NCBI GenBank assembly: GCA_030737835.1
Contig: CM060854.1
Location: 10,068,690-10,132,689 of the forward strand
Source of the DNA: Acorus gramineus
Lineage: Eukaryota > Streptophyta > Magnoliopsida > Acorales > Acoraceae
Length of the DNA: 64,000 bases
Direction of reading: 5' to 3'
How positions within the stretch are numbered: position 1 is the stretch's first letter; every line of letters starts with the position of its first letter. This document shows, in pieces, positions 12,557 through 23,898 of this stretch. The translations under genes were made by a program, and so were the position numbers. The notes under the pieces were generated by a model. That model saw only the letters and a program-made list of their open reading frames with translations. It had not been told where the DNA came from and ran no database searches.

Positions 12557-12816
12557 TGCATTCCACGAACTTGAGACTTCGACTCCTTCGGCGTCCACCA
12601 AGCGATAGGTATTCCCGGAAAAGGCATTGGTGATCACATAGGGTCCTTCCCATATGGGTTGCAGCTTGCCTTTAGGGTGGGGCTGCCTTGATGGCATGAT
12701 TTGCTTGAGTACAAGCTCCTCAATTTTAAATTTTCTCTCTATTACTTTCTTTTCAAATGCCCTTGTCACCCTCCTCTGGTAGGCCTAGGCATGGTCCGCG
12801 GCCCTTAATTTCTTTT
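12557..12816 (-). pseudogene. Integrase C-terminal fragment of a Tat/Athila-like element (E5)
   Basis: The minus-strand frame encodes AYQRRVTRAFEKKV, then GKLQPIWEGPYVI and FSGNTYRLVDAEG. This is the typical C-terminus of plant gypsy integrases of the Tat/Athila type, in which the basic GKL..WEGPY segment binds DNA. The catalytic DDE core and all of RT and RNase H are missing. One in-frame TAG lies just upstream of AYQRR. The extreme C-terminus is displaced to 9618-9644 by solo LTR G. Confidence 0.85.
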
Positions 12817-12819
12817 TGT

Positions 12820-13060
12820 TTTCTTTTTTGTTGTTTTGTTTTGTTGTTTTTAGGAAATCATGTAAACAAATATGTACAGGAATGATGAATGGAAGCTGTT
12901 TAGCATTGTTTTGGTTGATTTTTTTTTCTTTGAAAAGCATGGAAACAAATATGTATAGGAGTGAGGAATGAGCTGATAAACAAATCTTTTTTGTTTTGTT
13001 TGTTTTGAAAGCATGTAAACAAATATGTACAGGAATGAGGAATGAAGGCTTACTTGGGTG
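12820..13060. repeat. T-rich tract with three ~78-bp repeats at the E5 deletion point
   Basis: T/G-rich low-complexity DNA that replaces the expected RT-RNase H-integrase core. Three diverged units share AAACAAATATGTA followed by AGGA(A/G)TGA, starting near 12860, 12940 and 13015. It lies exactly where pol is deleted, so it may mark the repair junction or be a captured spacer. Confidence 0.7.
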
Positions 13061-13289
13061 GATCAGTCCCAGGCTTGTGGATTTGAACCACTTCTTCGAG
13101 TCGGCTAGCCTTTGTAGGCCGACTCATCTCTGGTGGGGGTTCCGCAGGTTCAGCTCATTCTTCTTCCCTTGTTCTCTTGGGTTTTCGCCCTTCACCGAGC
13201 ATATCTTCGGGCGAGTAATTCTTCATCCCATATGAGTACATCTCCCACTTGATGTGCATCGTGCAGATGGTCCAGTTGCGGACTCGCGC

Positions 13290-13660
13290 TCCATTGAAGC
13301 GTGCCTCACCCCAGACAGATACCACTTCTCCGTGATACGGGAAGCGGAGGCATTGGTTCCTGGTTGATGAGACAGCTTCGATACCGTTGAGCTAGGTCCT
13401 TCCGACAATTAGGGGATGTAGTGACTTGATGTCCATCACCATGCAATTGACTATGGTGGAGACTGGACCAATTCTTAGAGGAAGTGTCACTAATCCGCAG
13501 ACGCCTCTCCGTGTGTTGTCGAAAGTGAAGATGAATTCGTCCATCGACTGCAGCTTGTAAGTCTAGCTTTTGATCTTGTTGTAGGCTGAGTAGGTCATGA
13601 CATTGGTTTCTGCCCCGGTGTCCACCAAGATGTGTCAGAATTCTCTTCCTCCGAGGCTTG
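13290..13660 (-). pseudogene. Second aspartic protease domain of E5
   Basis: The frame contains HILVDTGAETNVMTYSAY, with the active-site D-T-G at about 13614-13622, then LRIGPVSTIVN, an IVGR flap-end motif and QCLRFPYHGEVVSVWGEARF. This matches the retropepsin fold of plant gypsy elements, including the I-x-GR and S-T-x-x-Q-x-x-x-F ending. Two in-frame TAG stops break it (near 13564 and 13393). The domain lies about 600 bp after an equivalent domain at 13870-14260, with which it shares its C-terminal pattern. Confidence 0.75.
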
Positions 13661-13869
13661 CAGCTATCATGAGGGGCGATGAGTGTACTCCGGCCAATGC
13701 GACCTGCCGAAAGCAATGGGGTTGGGACCCATGTTGTTGTTAGCTGAATTCATGGTCCCAACCGGTCCTTCGACTGGACATAAATCGTTGCGGAGGTGAT
13801 CCGGGTGGACTGTCACCTTAGGATTCAGCTTCTGGATGTACGGCGAATGTGAACATATTATGCAGAACC

Positions 13870-14260
13870 CAGTTGTCTTCATTCTCGTATCGGAGGCGTG
13901 CTTCCCCTCAGATGGTCAGTATGTGACCCATGAATGGTAGTCGGAGACATTGATGTCTTGGGGAGCAGATGGCCTAGATGCTATCTAGCAATGGATGCCC
14001 TAGCATCAGAGGGTATCTTGTGTCGATGTCAGCTACGAAGCACTCCATCTCGCAAATCAGGGGACCAACGGCCAACTTGAATATCCCGGGACCGTAGATG
14101 GTCTTTCTGGAATGGTTGAAAGCCTGGATGGTGGAGTGTACCGGTTGGACAAACGGGCAACCTCTCCTGGGCATTTCTTGGTAGGTAGAACAGGTCATGA
14201 TATTCATCCCTGATCCTGGATCGATGAAGATGTTGTTTAGCAGGATGACCTGGAGTCGCC
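13870..14260 (-). pseudogene. First aspartic protease domain of E5
   Basis: The minus-strand frame has FIDPGSGMNIMTCS around the catalytic aspartate codon at 14220-14222, then FNHSRKTIYGPGIFKLAVGP and the closing MLGHPLLDSI near 13974. After a stop the homology continues with QCLRLPFMGH and GEARL to about 13905. The active-site triad reads D-P-G instead of D-S/T-G, so activity is doubtful even without the stops. The order and spacing of its blocks match the second protease domain. Confidence 0.75.
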
Positions 14261-16460
14261 CGCGAATATACTCGCAGCCTTCGATCTTGAAGGTCTTTGT
14301 CAGTGAAAGAGATGGTCATTGGACGGCAGGGGCCGTCTACTGTATCAGTGCTTTTGGAGGACCCGTTGTCATCCGGATGAAGATCATCCGAAGTACATTC
14401 CCCTTCTTCGGGTCCTTCGCTTGCTCCTTCAGGAACCTCTTCAAATAGGTCCTCCTCTTCCTCTTCTCCTAGTTTGTCCAGTCCGCTTTCATCGGACTCT
14501 ATGTTGATGACTTCAGGCTGGATGGGGACTACTTGTTCTTCTTCGCTGTACAGTATGGCGAGGTTGTGGTCATCGAGGTTCAGCTGGAAATGCTCACCCT
14601 GCCCTTCCTCCTCGGACTCTTCTGATGAACTACCATCGGTAGCGCTCTCTGAGCTACTCAGCTCTGGTGATGGACGTCTCTCCCTCCTAACCATGTTGAT
14701 AGCGTGGGCTCTGGAAGTGGAGGCTTGGTCGAGATCTGGCATAGGGTCAGTGAATATACCAAGTGGCTTGTTTGCTTGGGGATTGCCCCGGCTCAGATGG
14801 ATTTTGATCATGGCCCAATCAAGGCGCCTGTCATCATTTAAATGATAAACAATGTCCCGAAAGACAATGCATTGTTCTACGGTGTGGCCTTGCTATTGAT
14901 GGTATTGACAGTAATGCGTGGTGCTGGCCTCGGGGAGTGAGGGCCTAGCAGCAGGGAGGGAGATTCTATTGGTGTCCATCATTACTCTAAAAATCCTTGT
15001 TAAGGTTTATGGGAGGGGTGGGTAAGAGTCCCTCTTTCCCATCCGTCTTGGGCCATAGGAGGTTGGAGGGGAGACTTCATTATAGGAGCTTTGTCTAGGT
15101 TGCCTAGAGGTTATGTTTTGCGCTCTCGGGGGAGCGGAATAAGCAGGGGGTGTCCCAGTTTGGCCTTGGCTTTGAATTATGGGGCTCTGGACTGGAGGAC
15201 TTTGGACTACTGGGTTTTGTCGTATCTGCACCGAGGCGGGTACTGATCAAGGAATGAAGTTTTGATTGGCTTGTCGAGGTGGCATATATCCGGATGAACC
15301 GGGTGTATACTATCTCAGAGCTGGTCCTTGATCAGTAACTCGCGCTCCGTTCGAGTAGATTGTTGAAACTTGTGTGATCCCCTCTACCGTGGGGGTGTGC
15401 GTCTTTCGCGGCGGTTGTCCAACCCTATGACTGATAGGTGGGGATGGGGCTTGGGCTACTGGGGCTGCACAATGGGAGATCCTGTTGTGGCGGTCAATGA
15501 GAAGCAGGTACGTGGTGCAGTCTCTGTATGAAAGACTCGTACAGAGTTCTGGACTTAGGCTCTGCAACATCATGTCAATTTCTTGACATTCTGTTAATTG
15601 CAAGCCAGTTCAGTGGACGAGGGTGCGCCACCTGAACACGTAGGATTCAAATTCCTCCCTAGGTTTCATTCTTTCTTTGGTCAGGTCTGAAATAGAGGGG
15701 GTCCTAATCCTCTGATAATCTTAGCGGTTAGAAACTTCCCGCTTACAGCCGAGAAGTTTGACAAATGATCTATAGGGAGGGTGGAGAACCATTGTAGTGC
15801 TTCTCCTTCCAATGATTTTTGGAAGAGGAATACTAACAGAGGTTGTTTATCTAGAAATCGTGGGGCGTCTAGATAAAAGGGGGTCAAATGAACGTCTGGG
15901 TCTCCACGACTGTTGTACGGGTGAAATTTTGGGATTTTGAATCCCTCCGGTAGGTTGACTGACAGGATCTGTCTTAGGTTGTGCAGAGACATGTGATTGG
16001 GGGCGGAGGGGCCAGTCTCGGAGAGAATTCTCCGGATGCTTTCATCCAATGTTTCCCCTGGGAGGGCTGTTTAGTGGTCCCGGGTTGGAGGTAACCTGGT
16101 AAGGGCTAGGGGCAAAAATGGTTGGGAATATTGGATTCGCGGGGGAAGGTGGGGCAAAGGAAAATAGGCTTGGACTCGGATTTACCGAGAAGCCGGGTGT
16201 TGGTAGTGTATTAGGGGTGGGGCAAGCCTTGGGGTCTTAACAGAAGTTTCCTGCCTCAAGGTCTTGGCCTGGTGATAGTCGGTGAGGTCATTGAACATGT
16301 CCTCGACCGACTGGTATCCTAGGGTAGCCATCCTCTCCTTTAGGTGGCTGAGGAATTGGACGGTTTGGTATCCCTGGTTGTCTTTCTCCTCTACTATTTT
16401 CTCCTGGGTGTAGGCCTCCATTGTGTGAATATGGAAAAGCCTAGGTGTGAATGAATGCAA
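14261..16460 (-). pseudogene. Gag region of the Tat/Athila-like element E5
   Basis: In minus-strand order: an N-terminal segment with MEAYTQEKIVEEKDNQGY (16420-16182); a retrotransposon gag core at 16049-15681 with FKIPKFHPYNSRGDPDVHL, then LEGEALQWFSTLPIDHL, the usual capsid-type pattern of this clade; a proline/glutamine-rich linker (15231-15007) ending YPPLPINL; a C-x3-H...GH...C zinc-finger-like remnant near 14890 with a stop inside it; and a serine/glutamate-rich acidic stretch (14700-14350). Several frameshifts and stops separate the blocks, so no full Gag can be made. Confidence 0.8.
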
Positions 16461-16492
16461 ACTTAAAGTAGTAAATAAAATGGTAAAGGGGG

Positions 16493-16634
16493 TGCGCAGC
16501 TTTGTGCGGCTTAAAGCAATAAAGGGGTGCGCAGTTGTGTGCGGCTTAAAGCAGTAAAAGGGGTGCGCAGCTGTGTGCAGCTTAAAGCAGTTAAGGGGTG
16601 CGCAACTGTGTACGTCTTAAAGCAGTAAAGGGGT
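16493..16634. repeat. Four tandem ~36-bp units in the E5 leader
   Basis: Four consecutive copies of a unit with core GGGGTGCGCAG followed by CTTAAAGCAGTAAA, period 35-36 bp, a few mismatches each. They lie just upstream of the E5 gag start, in what would be its 5' leader. Confidence 0.85.
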
Positions 16635-16920
16635 GTTGTGATGCAAAGTAGAGGAGGGTCAGACTTGAGGGCTAGGAAATCTCAAATTTCCCAGAGAGAT
16701 GATGGCATTCTAGTAAGGTTATTGGAAGGAAGCAGAAGAGGATTACCTTTTGTTGTCTTTCACGAGGGAGGTCCCACCGTGATCGCCAAGCTGTCGTTAT
16801 CGGATTTCGGGAAGACAAAAAAAAACGGGGGGGGGGATGAAAAGGGCGTCTCTCTTCCTTCATCCTTCCTCGGTCCTCCGGTAGGTTTCTGTGCGTGTGT
16901 GGGGGTTCTTCGGAGGCTCG
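16635..16920 (-). other. E5 5' leader; no gene seen
   Basis: Non-coding sequence between the tandem repeats and the next LTR. Read on the minus strand it includes TTGGCGATCACGGTGGG near 16775-16790, which resembles PBS-adjacent sequence of Tat-type elements, but I cannot match it to a specific tRNA. A C/G homopolymer run is near 16826-16836. The E5 LTR itself is not present. Confidence 0.4.
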
Positions 16921-18072
16921 TGTCACGCCCCAGGGCGGCCGTCCCCGAGACGTGGTAATATATAAAGTATCAGTTATCAAGTACAAGAGGTTCCAGCACC
17001 TACCCGAGCCCCTGGGCAGCCACACGCACGCACGCGTGCACGCGCCCCCGAGCCCGCTGGAGCCCTGCTATGGCCCAGCCGCGTGCCCAGACGCGCTGTC
17101 CCATGCGCACGGCCCACGTGCACCACCCGCCTGCCAACACCCCGCGCGCCCGCGCGTACGCGCACGCGCCAGCCTGCGCGCCCGACTGCACCCCCCCACG
17201 CTACCCTGAGCGCTCACGTGCGCTGATAGCCCCGTGCGTGGGCCCAGCCACCCAACACCCCCCCCACACACACCCTAACTCAATCATCTAGCATGCATGA
17301 CCCCCTTACAGCCCCTAACACATGAAAAACCAAAGAAAAGAAGGGGGAGGGCTCACCAAGGGAGGGGGAATGAAAGGGAGAGATTCGGGGGCCCTCGATG
17401 CACACGCGACAACCTCAACCACCACCACCACTACCACCACCTCCACAGCCTCTCCCCAGCCTTCTTTGGCTGAAAAACAGGGGGAAGCCATGAGAGGGAG
17501 CTTGAGAGAAGAGAAACCACAACAACAACAACACATACACACAAACACACCTTCTTGCACTTTTTTCTTCGCTTTCTCCTTCTTTTGCTTCTTCCTCCTC
17601 CACACACAAAGAGGGGAAAAAGAGACCAAGAGAGGGAGAGAAAGAGTGATCCACGAAATGGGAGAGAGGGGAGAGAGAGAGAGAGAGAGGGCAAAAATGT
17701 CATTTTCATGCCCAAATACTGTTTAGGGGTGACAATAAGGGGGTGGTGAGGTTAGGGTTAAGCTCACTCTCACTCAACCACTTATCTTTGCTTTATTGGG
17801 AAGCGTGCAGAGAAGCACCACACACTCGAAAATATCTCACCCACCGAAACCCAGTAACGGCCAAACCCAGAAGCGATTCGGAACTGTTTATTTTTCAAAA
17901 CGTTACTGAAATTCGATTAAATTTTTATGGGTAGTACAAAACGGTACCAGGACCCATAATATGCAGTTAGATTTTCAATCAGATCACTCGAACTTCTGCA
18001 GCTAGTTAAAAGCTAAAATTTTAGCGACTCGGATCGAAAAAATATAAGGCCCCGAATGACACAGGCATAACA
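16921..18072 (-). mobile_element. Family 2 3' LTR of E2, internally deleted, reverse orientation
   Basis: Starts TGTCACGCCCCAGG and ends ACACAGGCATAACA, but is only 1,152 bp: about 2.5 kb of the middle is missing at a junction near 16990, which joins the R/U5 end straight to the GC-rich block (17020-17260). The sequence right after its U3 tip is, on the minus strand, a polypurine tract, so this is the 3' LTR of a minus-strand element whose 5' LTR is at 23899. The flanks show no matching target duplication because the 5' LTR is truncated. Confidence 0.85.
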
Positions 18073-18090
18073 TTTTCCCCCCTTAGAAAA
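18073..18090 (-). other. Polypurine tract of E2
   Basis: Minus strand reads TTCTAAGGGGGGAAAA directly before the LTR start at 18072. It is preceded by the GAGGACTAAATTT-type sequence common at gypsy 3' ends and would prime plus-strand DNA synthesis. Confidence 0.85.
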
Positions 18091-20707
18091 TTTAGTCCTC
18101 GAAATTTAAGGAAACCCAAAGGGAAGACCAGATATAACAAGTATCACGTATAGACATTTTGCTCCCAAGTGGTCTATGCACCAGACTGGCGCTACCAACA
18201 CACTGTAATCAAAGAAACAGTCTTAGCGTGGAGCCTCTTCTCATGTTGGTCCTTGATCACGATCCACTACTCCACGAACGACAAATCCAGCTCAAGGATG
18301 AGGCGGTCGATTGGAATGACATGAGCAGGATCGTGGACATAATGCCTCAGCTTCGAGACAAGGATGACATCGTGGCATGAGCCAGCAGTGGGGGAAAGAC
18401 TACATGACAAGCCACCTCCCCAATCCACTCAAGGACAAGAACCGGTCCGATGAAGGGCCGACTCAGCTTGCCCTGAATGTTGAAACAGAGGATGCCCTTA
18501 AAATGGGACACCTTCAAGAAAACATGGTCGCCAAACCCAAAGGTAAGCTCCTAGTGAAGATGACCTGTGTAGCCCTTCTGTACGTTCTGGGAGGTGCAGA
18601 TGCACATACGAACCAACCTGGCCACCGCAAAGTCAAATAAATAACTTATAGCCCCTCCAACTGGTGCTCTTCAACCGTCCCAACACGAGGGAGGTATAAA
18701 ACTGCGCTCGTAGAGTTCCTTTTACAGTACCATCAGTATGCTCGAATGGGAGTTGTCTTGCAGGCATACCTCAACAAATGGGTGGTGCCTCACCCAACTA
18801 CCCTTACCATTGAGCACGCTGGCACTTAGCATGTCCTCCAAGGTTAGAATCGTCCTCATTGCTTGGCCATCCGTTGGCGGTGAAACGCTGTACTTAAATG
18901 GAGGCTCACGCCAAAGCCCGCTGAAGGCTACGCCAGCACCCCGAAGTAACCCTCGCGCCTCAACCCAAAATAGCACCGACCGGAGTGCCATGTAGACGAA
19001 CAATCGCGAAGGCGAATACCCGCGTCAAGGTGTTCAGAGACTCAGTCAATCAGATAGAGAGGGAAACGCAGACTTAGTCAGTCGGTCAATGATCACCTAG
19101 ACAGCGTCATGACCCGAACGTGACTTTAGCAAGTCCGAAACAATCCATGATAACCCACTCCCACGCCCACTGAGGAATCTCGATGGACTGACGCTTGCCA
19201 ACGCGATGATGATTCTAGAACTTTGCCTGAGGGCATGCCAACCAAGGGGCAACAAAGTTACTCATATCACCTTTACCTTGACAACCTCAACGAAGACTAC
19301 CTCAGAGTAGTCCACTGAGGCCCAATAAAACCTTTGAGATCCTCGAAGGCATCCAGCGCATTCGTCAACCTCGATGACAGTACCTAGAACTTGTAGTGCC
19401 CGAAACGGTCACGAAAGGCCATCTATGGAAAGCTCGACTCTGGAATCTCCAATTAGGGGTACCCTGCGCGAAGATCGATCTAACATAAGACACTGGCTCC
19501 CAGAGTTGGTCAGACAGATCATCAATTCACGGCAAGGGGTACTTGATCTTCAACCTCTACGGGGAGATCAAAACGATTAAGTCCAGATTCTACTCCTCGA
19601 GCATGGCTGGCGCTCATGATGACACTTACACGCTGGGTAAGCCGCTCAACCGCACTTAATCCACAAGACACGCAATAAGAGGTCATCGAACCTCGACAAT
19701 GCCTACGTGACGTCATCTATCTGATAGGGTGGTTGAGTCCCATCACGAACGTTAGCATCGCGTCTCCTCATTTGCGACCAATGTGGGGGCAAAACACGAC
19801 AGTAGCCACAACTATGCTCCACATGCCACCACCGACAGGTCGCCCAACTACGACCATTGGAACTCCAGCATCGTGCACTCAATGGGCAGATTCATCACGG
19901 GGAGTCCATGCTCTCGACATCATCTGGTAGCACTCTCCCAGCATGGCCTCTATCTGGTAGCCTCCCATGCCCACTATCTCTGCCATATGGACACACCAAC
20001 AAGCATAGTATCTGGGAGCACCTCACAGGGCTCTGGCCTCAACCAGGAATCTACAACGCACAATGATATATTGAAGCGACTCCATATGCCACTATGGAAC
20101 CCAGTCCACAGCGATCGCCCACCAAGTTGCAATAGGACGCACCCAATCCTGATCGTACGCATCACCACTTGCTACAGCACCTTCCAAGTGAGAGAAATAT
20201 CATCAAATAAATGTTTTAAAGGTATTCCTTGACTGGGAAGAAGAACCCCTTGGGAGGATATCTCGACAACCAAACAAGGAACACGGAGTACCCTAGCCCT
20301 GGTCTCAATGATGACCCCGCAAGGCCCCTTAATCATGAGTAGGAAAATTGGAAGAAGACATCACTCATTAATGAGCAATATGCCACATCCTCAAAACTTG
20401 AAACTGGCGCTACACGTGAACTCCATGGTTACCAGCAATACCGATGCACGGGAAAGAAACTCCATTATCGAGACGCAATCCATACCTTAGAATTTGCAAC
20501 CAATTCATCACTATCATACTACCTGGCTGGAATCTCCTACCCAAGCTTTAATCCCACAACAAAAGATCCAACAACTGACCCTATTCAATCGACCCAGTCG
20601 ACAACTTAAGGGTTGGTCCAGGGTTGGTCACATCCACGTCCACGGGTGCGAGGAGGCATGTCAGCAACCTAAGATAACTTCTAAAACAAGAGTACTCGGA
20701 TGAAAAT
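18091..20707 (-). pseudogene. Decayed internal region of E2 (integrase C-terminus, RT, gag remnants)
   Basis: Minus-strand remnants in reverse pol order from left to right. At 18160-18560 there is an integrase C-terminal region (FGFGDHVFLKVS, GKLSRPFIGP, then degraded HVS-like and W-containing segments). At 19190-19560 there is an RT remnant equivalent to 1030-1567. From 19560 to 20700 lies a gag/protease-side block without an open frame, alignable to 1570-2575. The region 18600-19190 gives no recognisable domain. Stops and shifts occur throughout; this copy is old and inactive. Confidence 0.7.
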
Positions 20708-22312
20708 TGTTATATATGTGTCACTTTTTAGCCTTCTGGTAACCATTGGAGCATTCTGGCAGTTTTTGAGTTTTTTTTCGTTTTTCGATCGGAACCGCTA
20801 AAATTTTAGACTGTTAGCTATCGTCCTGTGTTTGAGGACTCTGATTGAAAATCTAACTGCATATTATGTGTCCTGGTGCCATTCTAAGTCACTCACGAAA
20901 TTTTCATCGAATTCCGGTAACGTTTTTGAAATTTCACAGTTCCGGGGCGTATCCGGTTTTTGACCGAGCGAGAAGTCATTGGGAGAGTTGACTCGGTCAA
21001 AGTGGGCCCATGACTTGGTCAACCCTTTTTGTTTTTTTGTGTGGTTGGGTTGACCCAAGTCAAATCCCACTTAAAGCCTCACTTAACCCTAATTAACCTT
21101 GCTTAACCCTAATCTAAGTGAGGGTTATATATTAAGTGAATCTAAAAAAGTCTCCCCCACTATTCATCATCTTCTCAAATGAGTTTTCTCTCTCCCCCTC
21201 TCTCCTTTTCTTAGTTTTGAGCCACCTAGGGTGCTTGAAGCTTAAAACTCAAAACATAGAAAGGTTAGATCCGGTCCCGATCTATCCCCCGGTGTTCTCG
21301 GATTCGAGTTCCGACAAGTTTGGCCCCCTCTAACCCCCTCTATTCTCCCCTATTTTCAGCCCCTTTTGAGGTAGGAGGAGGTCTTGGTGGTGGAGATCCG
21401 TTGGGAGGCGTTTCGGTGCACGAAGATCCTCCGTTTCCCTTCTCTTCCTCTCCTTTCCTTGGGTAAGGGTTCTTTCCCTCTTTTTCATGATTAGATGCAT
21501 GTTAGGGGATGTTTTGGGTGTGTGGTGGCGGCTGGTGGCTGTCGGTGGTGGTTGGGGGGCGGTCGGAGGCCATTGGTGGCCGGTGAGAGGAGGTGGGGTG
21601 GCTCGGGCAGGGAGTTAGCTGTTCCGGGCAGAATGGCAGCACAGGCGCAGCAGGCAGCGCAGCAGGCATGCAGTGGCAGGGCGCGCGCGTGCGTGCGCGT
21701 GGGCGTGCGCTCGGGTGGCGTGCTGGCGTGCTGGGCGATGGGCGTGCCAGGTGTGCTGGGCGCGTGTGCTGGGCTGGGCGCTGGGCACCGTGCGGAAGAG
21801 TGCGCGCAGAGCGCTGCGCAGAGGCGCAGGCGTGCTGTGCGCGCGCGGCGGGGCGAGCAGTCAGTGCGAGCGGGCGGGTGTGCGTGCGGGGCGCTGCGCT
21901 GGGGCGCAGTGCGCGCGGGTGCACCTGGGGCTGGTCGAGCGGGTGGTGCGAGTGGGTGATGCAAGCGGGGTGGTGCACGCGGGGTGCGCGCGGGGCTAGG
22001 GCCGTGCCGGTGTGAGCGCAGGTTCGGTCGGAGGCCATTGGTGGCCGGTGAGAGGAGGTGGGGTGGCTCGGGCAGGGAGTTAGCTGTTCCGGGCAGAATG
22101 GCAGCACAGGCGCAGCAGGCAGCGCAGCAGGCATGCAGTGGCAGGGCTTGCGCGCGGGCGTGCGCTCAGGTGGCGTGCGGGCGAGTGCTCGGGCTAGCGT
22201 GCGTACGGGCCGTATGTACGTTTGCCCGAGTGTTGGGTATTTTTAGAGTATTTTGTGTATTTTTGTGGTATTTGTGGATTTTAACTCACCAAGTTGATAC
22301 CCTGTCTTGCAG

Positions 22313-22348
22313 ATCTTGACGGACGGTCGCGCGACGACCCGATTACCG
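22313..22348 (+). other. Putative LTR micro-exon, copy B
   Basis: 36 nt between CTTGCAG and GTGAGTGGG. The frame reads LDGRSRDDPIT and, joined in phase to 23445, continues ITEEDLKEELPERLHQ to a TAG at 23495-23497. Compared with copy A most of the changes in the third exon are synonymous. Existence of the transcript is inferred. Confidence 0.5.
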
Positions 22349-23097
22349 GTGAGTGGGACAATCCAACCTAGTTGGGAGGCGCTATATGCACTTGGGCGTA
22401 TACCGTCCTCCCCTGGGGCACCATAGATTAATATTAACCTGTTTAATATGTAATCCATGCAAGCATGATTGATATGTAGTATGCATGCTACCCTAGACTG
22501 AGTATGTTAGGGACTTGCACCCTTAGGTTGTGTAAGAGCCATGCATCTTGTCACCTTGTTATCATGCTAGGAAAGCCTCGGCCTTTGTATGCGTCCTATT
22601 AGTTTAAATTGTTAAATTAAATGCAACTTGTAATATTATAGCATGCCTTAGGGAATATTAAGGGGCCTTGCGAGGTCAACATTGAGACCCAGGCTAGGGT
22701 GCTCCGTGTTCCTTGTTTGGTTGTCGGGATGTCCTATATCGGGACCTCTTGGTGCCCTCCCAAGGTTTCTTTTCCCGTCTATATTAATGCATGTTCCCCG
22801 CATCCTGGTTATGCGCCCTAGAGGAATTCTGATGAATTCAAGACACTAGAGTTGTAGAGATGTGTTGTCAGCGGATCCAAGTGGATCATATGCGTGTGGG
22901 TAGGCTGTTTCTCTTCCCTGCATTGGATCCGTGTAAGGACTCCTCAGCGTTAGACAGGCTATCTTGACAGAGGGCTCCCATCAGTAGGCACCTCCTGATC
23001 TTGGACTCCGACTGTGCTGAATGTGGGAGTAGACCAGGCAAGCTACGGTGTGGAGGAGAGGCTATCGGTGGACCAAGGTTGATTAACAGCCTAGTCA

Positions 23098-23320
23098 GTC
23101 CCAATATCCTATGCCACCTGTTGAGGGGTGAGGGTGAGGGTGTATGGATGTGTATGGATGTGTTTGGATGATTATCAGTCCCAATATCCTATGTCACCTA
23201 TTGAGGGGTGAGGGTGAGGGTGTATGGATGTGTATGGATGATTATAAGTCCCAATATCCTATGTCACCTATTGAGGGGTGAGGGTGAGGGTGTGGTGGTT
23301 CGGCGATGTACGAACTACTG
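23098..23320. repeat. G-rich tandem repeat in LTR B
   Basis: Three units of 72-79 bp, each containing CCCAATATCCTATG, then TTGAGGGGTGAGGGTGAGGG, starting near 23098, 23177 and 23249. Other LTRs carry one, two or three units, so the number varies between insertions. The runs of G could fold into a quadruplex on the sense strand. Confidence 0.85.
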
Positions 23321-23843
23321 GATTTATGTTGTTATGCCACTTTGAGGCTGGTTGTTGATTAATTGTGGTTAATATAGCTGTGATGCATGGGTTGTGATGT
23401 TCACTGAGCGTGTGGCTCACCCCTCGCATAACATTTTTTTCTAGTGATTACTGAGGAGGACTTGAAGGAGGAGCTCCCTGAGCGACTGCACCAGTAGCGG
23501 AGTAGCGCTACGTCCCGCGAGTTTCTGAGGCCATCAGCATCCTTCCTTGTTATTGTATGTATATATTTCTGTGCTTGGGCACCCAGTTTGAACTATATGT
23601 GGATGTATGTGTATATATTGGCTCTCACAGGACATATGATTATGTATCGAGTCTGTAGTATGTTTTTGGATTACAGACTCAGTTCTTTTAGCTTCCGCAA
23701 TTGGTGTATATATCATGTCAGCCCTGCTTTGTTGTTGTGTTGTCATTTTAGCTGTTGTGTGAGTATGTTATTGAACTCCTGTTTATACTGATATCATATA
23801 TACACTTGCCGCGTCCCGGGGACGGCCGCCCTGGGGCATGACA

Positions 23844-23898
23844 ACAATCCTACGACTAGACTTAGGCTCTGACAGGACCAGGCTCTGATACCAACTTT
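23844..23898 (-). other. PBS end of E2 internal region
   Basis: The interior of E2 resumes after solo LTR B. The PBS TGGTATCAGAGC is at 23882-23893 on the minus strand, six bases from the LTR at 23899. Confidence 0.88.

Larger units (their letters stand above)
20708..23843 (+). mobile_element. Solo LTR B, family 1
   Basis: A 3,136-bp LTR from TGTTATATATG to GGGGCATGACA. The flanks read AAAAT (20703-20707) and ACAAT (23844-23848), a target duplication with one substitution; the homologous uninterrupted site near 2575 reads ACAAT. The GC-rich part contains a direct duplication: a block of about 130 bp near 21540-21670 is repeated near 22020-22150. Putative exons: up to 21462 (donor GTAAGG), 22313-22348 and 23445-23497. 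Confidence 0.93.

Noticed and set aside
13306..13716. 136-codon minus-strand open frame
   Set aside because: It is a shadow; the protease motif D-T-G and flanking conserved residues are in another frame of the same strand.
16775..16790. Definite PBS for E5
   Set aside because: The sequence resembles PBS-adjacent DNA but I cannot match it to a tRNA end and no LTR border lies beside it, so it is only mentioned in the leader entry.
17315..17726. Open frames on both strands around 17315-17749 and 49333-49855
   Set aside because: They cover CT/GA microsatellites and ACC/GGT trinucleotide runs in LTR leaders; no domain, no conservation of frame.
23098..23320. Regularly spaced repeats as a CRISPR-like or interstitial telomere array
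   Set aside because: Only one to three units, imperfect, repeat longer than spacer, and located at the same place inside each LTR. The GGGTGA motif is not the plant telomere repeat.
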